Shown: positions 8,938 through 18,449, numbered from the stretch's first letter. The stretch is 35,436 bases of DNA from Colivicinus sp963607765 (GCA_963607765.1 CAVDDT010000029.1:1-35436), one strand, 5' to 3'. Numbers and translations are program-made. The notes: generated from the letters alone by a model not told the origin.

Positions 8938-9693
8938 TTAATCCTCCAAAATCAATCCTACTGGGCAATGGTCAGAGCCCATAATTTCATCATAAATAAT
9001 TGAATCCTTAACCTTAACTAAAAGACGATTTGATACTACAAAGTAATCAATACGCCAGCCAATTCCTCTTTCTCTTGCTCTAGTTCGATATGACCACCAA
9101 GAATACTTAACCGTATCTTTATACAAACTTCTAAAAGTATCGACAAATCCAGCATTCAATAATTCAGTGAACTTGTTTCTTTCTTGATCAGAGAACCCTG
9201 CTGAGAAATGATTATCATCAGGATTTTTAAGATCTATCTCTTTATGTGCTACATTTAAATCGCCAGTATAGATAACGGGTTTAACCTTATCTAAATTAAC
9301 TAAATGTCTTCTTAAATCGTCTTCCCAATGCATGCGATAGTCCAATCTTTTTAGTCCATCTTTAGAATTTGGCACATATGCACAAACAAAATAATAATCA
9401 GGATATTCTAAAGTAATGACTCTTCCTTCCTTTGGATGATCATCACCCTCTATGTCATAAGTTACGCTAATTGGCTTTTCTTTTGTAAGTACCATTGTAC
9501 CCGAATAGCCTTTCTTTTCAGCACAATTCATATAGCGATAATAGCCATCAAAATTAACGGTTAATTGAGATTCTTGCATCTTGGTTTCTTCAAAAGCCAT
9601 AATATCAGGATTCTCTTTATTCATAAACGCTATTAAGTCACCCTTGCCCAAAATAGCTCTTAAACCATTAACATTCCAATTAATAAGCTTCAT
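8938..9693 (-). CDS. exoA: Exodeoxyribonuclease III / AP endonuclease (ExoA type)
   Basis: This enzyme incises abasic sites and trims 3' blocked ends in base excision repair. The 251-residue protein has the endonuclease/exonuclease/phosphatase fold: NWNVNGLRA at the start, the metal Glu in FEETKM, AYVPNS, GDLNVAH (catalytic Asp and Asn), the family block WSYRTRARERGIGWRIDYF and C-terminal GSDHCPV (catalytic His). The usual FQETK/LQETK is FEETK here, and the common ARENNIGWR is ARERGIGWR; both are tolerated positions. Its ATG shares one base with the stop of the aminopeptidase gene (TAATG), so translation is coupled within the five-gene run. Confidence 0.95.
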   Translation of the reverse strand: MKLINWNVNGLRAILGKGDLIAFMNKENPDIMAFEETKMQESQLTVNFDGYYRYMNCAEKKGYSGTMVLTKEKPISVTYDIEGDDHPKEGRVITLEYPDYYFVCAYVPNSKDGLKRLDYRMHWEDDLRRHLVNLDKVKPVIYTGDLNVAHKEIDLKNPDDNHFSAGFSDQERNKFTELLNAGFVDTFRSLYKDTVKYSWWSYRTRARERGIGWRIDYFVVSNRLLVKVKDSIIYDEIMGSDHCPVGLILED

Positions 9694-11450
9694 TAAATTT
9701 CCCTAGTAATATTGGCTAAATAAGCTCTTTCTTCATCATTTAAATAAGGAGAAAGTTTTCTATATACCTCACTGTGATACTCATTTAATAGTTTAACTGT
9801 CTTATCATCTAAATAGTTCTTATCGATTAATCTTAAATCAAATGGAACCACTGTCAATGTTTTAAATCTTAAGAATTGACCATATTCATTATTTTCATCA
9901 TTTTCAACTAGTAATAAGTTTTCACATCTAATGCCATACTTATTTTCAAGATAAATGCCTGGTTCATCAGATACAACATTGCCCACTCTTAAAGGCACTT
10001 CTTCGCTCTTTGAAGCAGAATGCATATATCTAATATTAGGTGGAGCTTCATGAACTGCCAAAACATGTCCAACGCCATGTCCTGTACCACATCTATAGTC
10101 AATGCCAAGTTGCCAAATATCTCTTCTAGCCAAAATATCCAATTGATTGCCAGAAAGTCCAGACATAAACTTAACAGAGCTTAAATTAAACATCGACTTT
10201 AAGACTGTTGTGAAGTGTTTTTTAAGTTCATCACTAACTGGCCCACAAGCAATCGTTCTTGTAATATCAGTAGTGCCCTCGTAATATTGGCCGCCTGAAT
10301 CCACTAGTAATACACCTTCATTTTTAAGCATTGTATACTTATCTTTAGTCGCACTATAGTGCATCATAGCCGCATTTTCTTGATAAGCTACAATTGGATT
10401 AAAGCTTAAATCAAAGGCTTTGTATTCAAGTCTAAACTTATTTAATTTCTCTGATACTTCATATTCATTTAATTGACTCTTATCAGATTCATCTAACCAT
10501 TTTAAGAATCTCACCATGGCCACACCATCATAAACATGAGCTAAGATTGTGTTCTTTCTTTCTGTTTCATTTTTCATAGACTTCATCTCTTCAATAGGAG
10601 ACATCATATATGAAACTTTATTTCCACTATTTTTAATGCAACAGTATGTTTCATAGTTAACTTTAGTATCATCTAAGATAATTGTTTCATTCTTTAAACT
10701 ACCAACAAACCTATAATAATCATCATATGGTCTAATAATAATTCCATCTTCATATAGCGAATCTAGAAGATCACTATCTAATCTTTCAATGTTGACAAAG
10801 AAGTAAACATCGTTTTTATTAAAGACCAAATATGATAAGAAAACCGGAGTATAGACAATATCATTTCCTCTCAAATTTAAGATATAAGCAATTGATTCAA
10901 GATTATTAACAATATGTGTCTTACCATTTAGACAATATTTAATGTTATTTAGTTTTTCCTTTCTTGATTTGCCAGTATATTCATCAAGCAAGAACCACAA
11001 TTTATCTTGGCTTAAAGGAGCACGATTTTCAATTAAATCTGAATAGATATCAACACTCTTTAGCTTAATGCCTTTATTTAATAAAGATTTAGCAAAATTA
11101 ATACTTGTACGCTTACCATCAAGGCCAATTACCTTGCCAGTATAGTTTTTTTCAATAAAAGCTATTGGATCCAAGGCACCCTTGGTACCAAGCTTAACTA
11201 CTTCTACTCCATTTGGTTCACATTGTCTTTCAGCTTGTATGTGATATCTACCATCCACAAAAATATAAGCATGTTCTCTATCTACTAATAATGTTGCTAA
11301 AGATCCTGTAAAACCAGAAAAATATTCAATCGTTTTAAAATAAGCAGGAACATATTCTGACATATGATAGTCTGATGTGTTTAAATAATACGCATCAATT
11401 GAATTATTTTTAAGAGCCTGTTGTAGGGCTTTTAGTTTAGAATTTTCCAT
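9693..11450 (-). CDS. Xaa-Pro aminopeptidase P, M24B family
   Basis: The enzyme removes N-terminal residues that precede proline. The 585-residue protein has the three-domain layout of long aminopeptidase P: two creatinase-like N-terminal domains (residues about 1-300) and the pita-bread catalytic domain. Metal ligands are visible as the two Asp of VDSGGQYYEGTTDITRT, the His of GTGHGVGH, the Glu of SDEPGIY and the Glu of RCENLLL. The C-terminal extension VPFDLRLID...YLDDKTVKLLNEYH is typical of the long form. It is the first gene of the operon with exoA, pepV, the HAD gene and pulA. GAGG lies 12 bases before the ATG, a long spacing. With PepV it suggests peptide salvage. Confidence 0.93.
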   Translation of the reverse strand: MENSKLKALQQALKNNSIDAYYLNTSDYHMSEYVPAYFKTIEYFSGFTGSLATLLVDREHAYIFVDGRYHIQAERQCEPNGVEVVKLGTKGALDPIAFIEKNYTGKVIGLDGKRTSINFAKSLLNKGIKLKSVDIYSDLIENRAPLSQDKLWFLLDEYTGKSRKEKLNNIKYCLNGKTHIVNNLESIAYILNLRGNDIVYTPVFLSYLVFNKNDVYFFVNIERLDSDLLDSLYEDGIIIRPYDDYYRFVGSLKNETIILDDTKVNYETYCCIKNSGNKVSYMMSPIEEMKSMKNETERKNTILAHVYDGVAMVRFLKWLDESDKSQLNEYEVSEKLNKFRLEYKAFDLSFNPIVAYQENAAMMHYSATKDKYTMLKNEGVLLVDSGGQYYEGTTDITRTIACGPVSDELKKHFTTVLKSMFNLSSVKFMSGLSGNQLDILARRDIWQLGIDYRCGTGHGVGHVLAVHEAPPNIRYMHSASKSEEVPLRVGNVVSDEPGIYLENKYGIRCENLLLVENDENNEYGQFLRFKTLTVVPFDLRLIDKNYLDDKTVKLLNEYHSEVYRKLSPYLNDEERAYLANITREI

Positions 11451-11479
11451 AAAACAAAAAAACCTCTTTTCTCACAATT

Positions 11480-11488
11480 ATTCTAGCA
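11480..11488 (-). promoter_or_regulatory. Extended -10 promoter for the aminopeptidase-to-pullulanase operon
   Basis: Read on the minus strand this is TGCTAGAAT, a TG-extended -10 hexamer, 30 bases before the aminopeptidase start. The -35 region is only a T-run. It diverges from the PBP promoter on the plus strand. Sequence-only prediction. Confidence 0.5.
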
Positions 11489-11530
11489 TAAGGAAACAAT
11501 AAAAAATAATGTTAAACTACTATTTTAAGG

Positions 11531-11536
11531 TATAAT
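11531..11536 (+). promoter_or_regulatory. -10 element of the PBP gene, giving a leaderless or nearly leaderless mRNA
   Basis: A perfect TATAAT ends nine bases before the A of the PBP ATG, so transcription would begin at or within about three bases of the start codon. There is no Shine-Dalgarno sequence between. The -35 region is weak. Confidence 0.6.
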
Positions 11537-11544
11537 TATTTAGT

Positions 11545-14265
11545 ATGAGAAAAAATACAGAAGATGAATTAAATCCTACTCAAGCTAGGAGAATCGCAAA
11601 ACGAAAAAGAACAGCTTATAGCCGAGGTTTTAAGGCTGAAGAAAAAGCTAGTGAAAACGTTTCTAGCGAGGAAAAAATAGAACAAACTAAGGACAAGAAA
11701 GATAAAACTAAGAAAACTATGGAAAATGAAAAAGTTATTGTACAAAGACCTAAGACTAAAAAATCTATAAGGGTTCTTGCGACTATCACAACAATTATCG
11801 CCTCTCTTGGAGTGATTGCGTTTATTGCTTGTTTGATTTTTGCAGGCAATCTATTAAAAGATAAGCCGGATTTCGATAAGGAAAAGTTGGAGTCAGAAAA
11901 TTCTAGTGTAATTTACGACGCTAATGGTGATGAAATTGTCGAACTTGGTTTATATTTAAGAGAAAACATTTCTTATAGTGAAATGCCAAACTGTTTAATT
12001 GATGCGTTTGTTTCAATTGAAGACTCACGTTATTTCGAACATTTTGGTTTCGATATTCCACGTTTCACAAAAGCCATTATTGAAAACTTAAGATCAGGTG
12101 GCTTTGGACAGGGCGGTTCAACCATCACTATGCAACTTGTGAAAAACTCATACTTCCAAGTTGATGCGGATGGCGATAGTACTATGGCTGCCAATAGTGG
12201 TATGGCTGGTGTTAAGCGTAAGATGCAAGAAATTGTTCTAGCAATGGAAGCTAATAGTCAAGTAAGCAAAGAGGAAATTATCGCCTTATATATTAATAAG
12301 ATTAACTTTGGTAACAACATTAGAGGTGTTCAAAAGGCTGCTCAATATTATTTCGGTAAAGATGCTAAGGATTTAAATCTTGTTGAATCAGCTTTCCTAG
12401 CTGGTATCATCAACGCGCCAAACAACTACAATCCTTATAATGAACTATATAAAAATGATGATAGTTATGTATATCTAAACTCGAATATCACTTATCTTGA
12501 AAACGCTCAAGAAAGAACTGCTGAAGTATTGGATTTAATGGCTTACCATGGATATATAACTGAGGAAGAAGCTAAACTAGCTAAAACAATCAAGATTGAA
12601 GATTTATTATCTGGTGTAGACAAAAAGTTCAATAGTTATTCTCAATACTATCAAGATTATATTGATGCAGTTATTGAAGAGGCTGAAGAAATTACTGGTA
12701 AAGATCCATATACAACTTCTATGCAAATTTACACTTCAATGGATCCTTATATGCAAGAAACTTTATATAACATTGAAAACGAGAAGACGGATCTTAAGTA
12801 TACAAACGATCTTGAACAATCTGCTCTTGTTGTGTTGAATAACCAAACCGGTGAACTAGTTGCCTTAGGCGGAGGCCGAAACCAAGAAGAACAAGCTCGA
12901 CAATTTAATAGAGCGACAAGCGCTTACTTGCAACCGGGTTCTAGTATAAAACCAGTTATTGAATATGCTTTAGCGTTTGACCGTTTGGGTTGGTCTACTG
13001 CTCACACAATTACAGACCAACCATATTACCTATATGGCGGCAACGTTCTTGTGGCTAATGCTGGTAGCCAAGGATATACAGGAGATATGCTTATAACTGA
13101 AGCAATTGCAAGGTCACTTAATACACCTGCAGTTCAAACACTTGCAGCTGTAATAGATGAAATTGGTGAAGATGGCGTTAAGGAATATCTAACAAGTATT
13201 GGCATTACTAAGAATCTAGATTCATTTGACTTACAATGGGCAATTGGTGGCAACACTTGTACTGTTACTCCAGTTCAATTAGCTGCTGCTCATGCGATAT
13301 TTATGAATGATGGTTACTACATCACTCCTCATACAATTAAGTCAATTACATTCGATGATGGAACCGAATACACGGCAGATACCACAGGCAATCAAGTTAT
13401 TTCAAGTGCTGCGGCTTATATGGTTGCGACATGTGAAGAATTCAATGTATCTGGTTCATTCTTAAATAACATGCAAATATTAAAGAGAGATTATCCAGTA
13501 TATGCTAAGACTGGTACAACCGACTGGTCAACGAGTGGTGCTCAATATGGCATTCCTACTGGTGCTCCAAAGGACATGTGGTTAATGTGTCAAACATCTA
13601 ATTACACTGTTACCATTTGGTTAGGATTTGATAAAGCTGAAGTTGGATCGTATTTCACTAGTGCCGAAGATTTGGCTAACTTAAAAGGTAAGATAGGCAA
13701 ATACATCTTAGACGAATTAGAAGAACATTTTGATTATGATACAACTGGCGTTAGTGCTCCAAGCGATGTTGAAGAAGTTACCATTGTAAAAGGTGCTTAT
13801 CCATATTGTGAGCCAACATCTGGATATGAATCAGTTACAGGTCTAATTAAGTCTAGTGCTTTAAAAGAAAATCCTCTAACTACTGTTTCTGAAGTATTAG
13901 CTTCTCTAACTACAAAGGAAAATGCAAGTGGTGGTATGGGCGTATCTGGATGGATAGATGGTACTACTGTTGGAGTAAATATTTACTCAGGTGGTTACTA
14001 TTGTTCAGGCGGAACACAAGATATCAGTGCTACAAATGTATATGGTAAGACAACTACCGCAACTGGACGTTGTTACTTCCCTCACTATCGTACAACTGGA
14101 TCATCTTCTACATGGGCTTCAGTAACATTGTATGTAAATGATGAATACTATTCTGAAAGCAGTGGCGAAGGATATGTTGAGTTCTATGATGTTCCAGAAG
14201 GAAGCAGCGTAAAAGCTTGTGCATATAGTGATAGCTATGGTACAATTTGTGCAAACATCAATTAA
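11545..14265 (+). CDS. Class A penicillin-binding protein (transglycosylase/transpeptidase)
   Basis: This bifunctional enzyme polymerises and cross-links peptidoglycan on the outer face of the membrane. The 906-residue protein has a charged cytoplasmic tail of about 75 residues rich in Lys/Arg/Glu, one transmembrane helix (about 77-104), a GT51 domain with catalytic Glu159 in EDSRYFEH and GGSTITMQ, then the transpeptidase domain. The latter has the active Ser466 (SSIK), SLN at 524-526 and KTG at 655. The C-terminal 150 residues are Gly/Ser/Tyr-rich and beta-like, without a recognisable PASTA repeat. It is monocistronic with its own terminator and appears leaderless. It resembles PBP1a/PonA types; the exact orthologue name is uncertain. 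Confidence 0.95.
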   Translation: MRKNTEDELNPTQARRIAKRKRTAYSRGFKAEEKASENVSSEEKIEQTKDKKDKTKKTMENEKVIVQRPKTKKSIRVLATITTIIASLGVIAFIACLIFAGNLLKDKPDFDKEKLESENSSVIYDANGDEIVELGLYLRENISYSEMPNCLIDAFVSIEDSRYFEHFGFDIPRFTKAIIENLRSGGFGQGGSTITMQLVKNSYFQVDADGDSTMAANSGMAGVKRKMQEIVLAMEANSQVSKEEIIALYINKINFGNNIRGVQKAAQYYFGKDAKDLNLVESAFLAGIINAPNNYNPYNELYKNDDSYVYLNSNITYLENAQERTAEVLDLMAYHGYITEEEAKLAKTIKIEDLLSGVDKKFNSYSQYYQDYIDAVIEEAEEITGKDPYTTSMQIYTSMDPYMQETLYNIENEKTDLKYTNDLEQSALVVLNNQTGELVALGGGRNQEEQARQFNRATSAYLQPGSSIKPVIEYALAFDRLGWSTAHTITDQPYYLYGGNVLVANAGSQGYTGDMLITEAIARSLNTPAVQTLAAVIDEIGEDGVKEYLTSIGITKNLDSFDLQWAIGGNTCTVTPVQLAAAHAIFMNDGYYITPHTIKSITFDDGTEYTADTTGNQVISSAAAYMVATCEEFNVSGSFLNNMQILKRDYPVYAKTGTTDWSTSGAQYGIPTGAPKDMWLMCQTSNYTVTIWLGFDKAEVGSYFTSAEDLANLKGKIGKYILDELEEHFDYDTTGVSAPSDVEEVTIVKGAYPYCEPTSGYESVTGLIKSSALKENPLTTVSEVLASLTTKENASGGMGVSGWIDGTTVGVNIYSGGYYCSGGTQDISATNVYGKTTTATGRCYFPHYRTTGSSSTWASVTLYVNDEYYSESSGEGYVEFYDVPEGSSVKACAYSDSYGTICANIN

Positions 14266-14285
14266 CAAAATCTAAAAGAAAGTCT

Positions 14286-14316
14286 AAAAAAGTGAGCTAA
14301 ATGCTCACTTTTTTTA
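14286..14316 (+). terminator. Rho-independent terminator of the PBP gene
   Basis: The inverted repeat AAAAAGTGAGC / GCTCACTTTTT encloses a 7-base loop and runs into a T-tract, 20 bases after the PBP stop. Confidence 0.9.
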
Positions 14317-14384
14317 TTCAAATTTATAGATTAGTACGTTTTCTATACAATTTATAACTATTTTTTTGTACATTTTACAAAATC

Positions 14385-14410
14385 CAAAAAGAAAAGCAGC
14401 AATGCTGCTT
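14385..14410 (-). terminator. Rho-independent terminator of the der operon
   Basis: On the minus strand AAGCAGCA-T-TGCTGCTT is followed by TTCTTTTT. The der stop codon overlaps the base of the stem by two bases. Confidence 0.8.
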
Positions 14411-15719
14411 AAGATTCTTTCTTTCTAGCAATGATTTCGATAGGTACACCCTCAAAACCAAACGCTTCTCTGAGTTTGTTTTCCAAATATCTCTTATATG
14501 AGAAATGGAATAATTCTGGATCATTTACAAATATTACTATTATGCAAGGCGCAGATTGCACTTGTGATGCATAATATATCTTAAATAGTTTGCCATTGTG
14601 TGGCTTAGCAGGATTAGCTAATTGAGCATCCATTACAACTTCATTTAAGACATTAGTCTTAATTCTTAAATTAACATTGTTATACACAGTATCTATCAAA
14701 GGAAGAAGAGTATTTACTCTCTTGTTTTCTTTAGCACTTACAAAGGCAATAGGCGCATAATCTAGATATGCGAATTGGCTTCTAATATCTTTGGTAAGCT
14801 TATCCATTGTCTTCTCATCTTTGTCAACCAAATCCCACTTATTATAGACTAGGATAACACCCTTTTTAGCTTCATGAGCAAGTCCAGCGACATGCTTATC
14901 CTGTTCAATAACACCAACGCTACCATCAATCACCACAAGCACTACATCGCATCTATCAATAGCCGATTTAGCTCTTAATACAGAGTATTTTTCAACGTTC
15001 TCGTAAATCTTTCCTCTTTTTCTAATGCCAGCTGTATCCACGACAACATAAGATTTATCATTAGCATTAAAAACCGTATCAATTGCATCTCTTGTTGTAC
15101 CTTCTATATCAGATACAATAACTCTTTCTTGGTTTAAAAAAGCATTTGTAAGACTTGACTTACCTACATTCGGTCTGCCAATTATCGCAAACTTAATCAT
15201 GCCATCATATGTTTCTTTTTCTTTTTTTGGCATTAGTTCAGTAGCTTTATCTAGCAAATCGCCTATGCCTATTCCATGAGAACCAGAAACAGCTATTGGA
15301 TCTCCAAACCCTAGGGCATAGAATTCATAGATATTTTCTACTTGTGAGAAATCATCTATCTTATTAATTCCCAGAATAACTGGTTTCTTGCTTTTTCTTA
15401 ATAGTTTAGCAATATAATTATCGTCATTCGTTAGGCCTTCTCTACCATTACATAAGAAAATAATAACATCAGCTTCTTCGATAGCTATATCGACTTGAGC
15501 TTGGATTTCCTTTTGAAAAGGAACATCATTAAGTTCAATGCCGCCAGTATCAATTAGGTTATATATTTTATTAAGCCAGTGGCAATCGCCATAAATCCTA
15601 TCTCGAGTGACACCTGGAGTATCCTCTACAATAGATAGTCTTCTTTCTAACATACGATTAAATACAGTTGATTTTCCTACATTAGGTCTACCAACTATCG
15701 CAATAGTACCATCTACCAT
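14409..15719 (-). CDS. der: Ribosome assembly GTPase Der (EngA)
   Basis: Der has two GTPase domains in tandem and is needed for maturation of the 50S ribosomal subunit. The 436-residue protein shows GRPNVGKST (G1 of domain 1), DTPGVTRDR, DTGGIE and NKID, then a second set GRPNVGKSS, DIEGTTRDA, DTAGIRKRG and NKWDL, followed by the C-terminal KH-like domain with PHNGKLFKIYYASQ. The start was moved to the ATG at 15719 (MVDGTIAIVGRPN) because AAGGAGG lies seven bases upstream; an upstream in-frame TTG at 15725 would collide with that site. It is the last gene after the acidic protein and cmk, a cmk-der pairing common in Bacillota. Confidence 0.97.
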   Translation of the reverse strand: MVDGTIAIVGRPNVGKSTVFNRMLERRLSIVEDTPGVTRDRIYGDCHWLNKIYNLIDTGGIELNDVPFQKEIQAQVDIAIEEADVIIFLCNGREGLTNDDNYIAKLLRKSKKPVILGINKIDDFSQVENIYEFYALGFGDPIAVSGSHGIGIGDLLDKATELMPKKEKETYDGMIKFAIIGRPNVGKSSLTNAFLNQERVIVSDIEGTTRDAIDTVFNANDKSYVVVDTAGIRKRGKIYENVEKYSVLRAKSAIDRCDVVLVVIDGSVGVIEQDKHVAGLAHEAKKGVILVYNKWDLVDKDEKTMDKLTKDIRSQFAYLDYAPIAFVSAKENKRVNTLLPLIDTVYNNVNLRIKTNVLNEVVMDAQLANPAKPHNGKLFKIYYASQVQSAPCIIVIFVNDPELFHFSYKRYLENKLREAFGFEGVPIEIIARKKES

Positions 15720-15731
15720 AAACAACCTCCT

Positions 15732-16391
15732 TTAGATCTTTTGCTTAACTAGATCTATTATTTTATTAACAACTTCTTCTTTATTCATATTAGAAGAATC
15801 AATCAAAGTTGCATCAGCAGCTTGTCTTAAAGGTGAATTTTCACGATGACTATCTTGATAATCCCGCTTTTTAATATCCTCTAATATTTGATTATAATCG
15901 CTTTCGATACCTTTTTGTTTATTTTGAAGAACTCTTCTATTAGCTCTATCTTCTGCACTAGCAGTTAAAAATATTTTAACTTCTGCTTCAGGCAAAACAA
16001 CCTCGCAGATATCTCTTCCATCTACAATATATCCCTTATTTTCGGCAATCTTTTTTTGAAGAGAAACAAGGGCTTTCCTAACGCCAAGAAGCTTAGAAAC
16101 ATCACTTGCAGCTAAAGACATTTCATTACTTCTGATAGCCAAGGAAATATCTTCGCCATTGCACAAAATTGTTCCATCACTTTTCATATCTAGATTAAAG
16201 TTATTGTTTATAAGATCAACAATCTTATCTTCCTCATCTAACTTTAAGCCATTTTTGATAGCTACATAGGCAACCGATCTATACATTGCCCCTGTATCTA
16301 AATGAACATAGCCGAGTTTAGCTGCTAAAACATCAGAAACACTGCTTTTGCCAGCTCCGCTTGGCCCATCAATCGCAATATTAATTTTCAT
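15732..16391 (-). CDS. cmk: Cytidylate kinase
   Basis: Cmk phosphorylates CMP and dCMP to the diphosphates. The 219-residue protein has the P-loop DGPSGAGKSS at residues 8-17, HLDTGAMYRSVAY, the CMP-binding RSNEMSLAAS region, DGRDI, and the lid region RANRRVLQNKQKG with QDSHRENSPLRQAADA. The widespread GRDIGTVV motif is GRDICEVV here, changing Gly-Thr to Cys-Glu next to the nucleotide-binding site while keeping the Arg and Asp; activity is still expected. The ATG shares a base with the stop of the acidic protein gene (TAATG), and der starts 12 bases after its stop. Confidence 0.95.
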   Translation of the reverse strand: MKINIAIDGPSGAGKSSVSDVLAAKLGYVHLDTGAMYRSVAYVAIKNGLKLDEEDKIVDLINNNFNLDMKSDGTILCNGEDISLAIRSNEMSLAASDVSKLLGVRKALVSLQKKIAENKGYIVDGRDICEVVLPEAEVKIFLTASAEDRANRRVLQNKQKGIESDYNQILEDIKKRDYQDSHRENSPLRQAADATLIDSSNMNKEEVVNKIIDLVKQKI

Positions 16392-18376
16392 TACTTAATA
16401 ATTCCTTTTGCGTAAAGGATATAGTAAGCAATAACGCCAAGTATTGCAAGTAAAATAACAATAAGGATAACAAGAATAACATTTAGTACCTTATTAGGCT
16501 TTTCATCATCATAATATTCTTCTATTTCTTCTTGTTCAGTAATATTATCATTCATCACAAAAGGAATAGTATCATCAACAACATCTTGTCTTAAGGTTTC
16601 ATCTAAAGACTTAATTTCAACAGGTTCCTCACCTTGAACTTTAGCTAAAACTGGATGCTTGATTGTATCAGCCATCTTAGAAGCAAACTCTTCTGGGTTA
16701 ACTTCAATAGGCTTAACAGTGTCATTTAAAACATTTTCAACATTAACAGGAGCTGCAGAAGCACCAATTTCACTTAACACTTTATCAATTTCAAGTGAAA
16801 CAGTATCGCTAAATTCCTTATCATTCTTCTCATCGCCATGTCTAATTTCATCAATGATTGAATTAGAAATATCATCTACAGTCTTACGACCATCTTGTTT
16901 ATTGTATTCATCAACTTCAGCTAAAGTAGAATCAACATATTCATTACTTATTTCTTGGACAACAGGTCCTCCTTTAACCTCAGCTGTTTCTTGAGACTCT
17001 TCATTAACATCTTGAGCTTCTTCTACTTCTTGACTGGTGACATTATCTTCGTTAGGCTCTTCAACAGTTTCTTCTACCGTGTTAACTTCTGCCTTGTTTT
17101 CTTCTTCAGTTACAGGTTCTATCTTACCATCAAGTTCTTGAACAACATCTTCCATCTTAGAAGCAATATCTTCATAGTTTTCTTCAACCGCATTAGCATT
17201 CTCTTCTTTTGTTTCTTCAACAGGAGAAACATTTTCAACTATTTCATCTAGAGAAGGAGTTTCAACATGAACATCACTCTCGTCTGTCTCTTCTACTTCA
17301 GGTATTGAGCCTAAATCCAAGATATCATCAACATCTACTTCAGTTGGAATTTCATCTATTTTAATCTCTTCAATTGTAGATTCAACAGTATTTTCAGGCT
17401 CCTTTTCATTTAAATCTTCTTGTGAAGCCTCATCAACAACTTCTTCTTTTTGTTCGTCATTCACCTCTTCTTGAGGATCTTGGTCCTTAATTTCGTTTTC
17501 ACCATAAGGCTCAATAGTTTCTTCAATATGTTCTGCTACATCAATAACAGGCTCAATTGCTTCTTCTTTTATTGTTTCACTAACTTCTTCATGAGACTCT
17601 TCAATTGTTTCTTGATTTGTTTGAGATTCAACTGTTTCCTCAACTTGATGTTCTTCAATTACTTCTTGAGCTACTTGTTCTTCAACCGACTCTTCAGTTC
17701 GTGATTCCTCTTCAACAGGAGAAACTTCTTCAACCATTTCATTTGAAGAAACAGTTTCTGTAGGAACTTCAGTTTCAATATTTTCTTCTTTTTCTAGTTC
17801 TACATTTTCTTGCGTACCTATTTCTTCTTCAAGAACAGTTTCTTCTTTTGTTTCAGGAACATATTCAACAGTATCTTCAACGTTAGTTTCTTCTACTTTT
17901 GGTTCTTCCTTATAAACCTCTTCCGGTTTTAATTCAGTAGGAAGTTCCTCTTTTTCTTCTACATCAGCTTGATTAATAATAGAGTCTACTTGTTTAAAAA
18001 TATCTTCAAGTTTGATTTCATCAGCGTTTGTGTCAACTTCTATTTCATCATCAAGATTAGCAATATTTTGATCAATTAAATCATTAATTGCTTTATCAAT
18101 ATTATCTGTATCTAAACTATCCAAAAAGTCCATTTCAGTAGAATCTGTATTTAAAGGTTCAATATTTTCTTCAAAACTAGCTTCCTCTACTACAGGTTCT
18201 TCCTTTATTTCCTCAGCCTCTTCTTCTATTTTTGTATCTTGATTGAATAGTGATTCAAGGGCTCTTAATTTATCTTCATATTTACTTAATTCTTCATTCA
18301 AAGTCTCAGATTCGGTCTCATTGGCCATTTTTTCTCTAAGCTCTGCATATTTTTGTGTACGGGTTAATCTTGCCAT
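16391..18376 (-). CDS. Highly acidic, tail-anchored membrane protein of unknown function
   Basis: I do not recognise this 661-residue protein. It begins with a basic, helical segment (MARLTRTQKYAELREKM) and a short coiled-coil-like stretch to about residue 45. The next 550 residues are dominated by Glu, Asp, Val and Thr, low in complexity, with loose repeats such as VEETVE, EEVSPVEE and ENVSPVEE; this part should be disordered. A single hydrophobic helix near the C-terminus (VLNVILVILIVILLAILGVI) is followed by only a few residues ending in Lys. This predicts a cytosolic acidic domain anchored at its C-terminus. A clear SD (TGGAGG) precedes the ATG. It is the first gene of an operon with cmk and der, but this does not reveal a role. 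An envelope or division scaffold is possible. Confidence 0.85.
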   Translation of the reverse strand: MARLTRTQKYAELREKMANETESETLNEELSKYEDKLRALESLFNQDTKIEEEAEEIKEEPVVEEASFEENIEPLNTDSTEMDFLDSLDTDNIDKAINDLIDQNIANLDDEIEVDTNADEIKLEDIFKQVDSIINQADVEEKEELPTELKPEEVYKEEPKVEETNVEDTVEYVPETKEETVLEEEIGTQENVELEKEENIETEVPTETVSSNEMVEEVSPVEEESRTEESVEEQVAQEVIEEHQVEETVESQTNQETIEESHEEVSETIKEEAIEPVIDVAEHIEETIEPYGENEIKDQDPQEEVNDEQKEEVVDEASQEDLNEKEPENTVESTIEEIKIDEIPTEVDVDDILDLGSIPEVEETDESDVHVETPSLDEIVENVSPVEETKEENANAVEENYEDIASKMEDVVQELDGKIEPVTEEENKAEVNTVEETVEEPNEDNVTSQEVEEAQDVNEESQETAEVKGGPVVQEISNEYVDSTLAEVDEYNKQDGRKTVDDISNSIIDEIRHGDEKNDKEFSDTVSLEIDKVLSEIGASAAPVNVENVLNDTVKPIEVNPEEFASKMADTIKHPVLAKVQGEEPVEIKSLDETLRQDVVDDTIPFVMNDNITEQEEIEEYYDDEKPNKVLNVILVILIVILLAILGVIAYYILYAKGIIK

Positions 18377-18405
18377 AGTAAAACCTCCAGAAATTCTGCT
18401 TATTA

Positions 18406-18411
18406 ATTATA
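18406..18411 (-). promoter_or_regulatory. -10 element of the acidic protein-cmk-der operon
   Basis: TATAAT on the minus strand 29 bases before the start codon gives a short leader holding the SD. The -35 region overlaps the MATE gene terminator and is not consensus. Confidence 0.5.
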
Positions 18412-18413
18412 AC

Positions 18414-18449
18414 AAAAAAGCCTTTATAAAGGAAATTCCTAGGCTTTTT
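18414..18449 (-). terminator. Terminator overlapping the end of the MATE gene
   Basis: On the minus strand AAAAAGCC at the end of the MATE reading frame pairs with GGCTTTTTT downstream, with an inner AGGAA/TTCCT pairing. The stop codon TAG lies inside the hairpin. Confidence 0.7.

Noticed and set aside
16955..17704. Long plus-strand open frames rich in Phe/Asn/Arg opposite the acidic gene
   Set aside because: They are antisense shadows of the Glu-rich repeats; no SD and no protein-like features.
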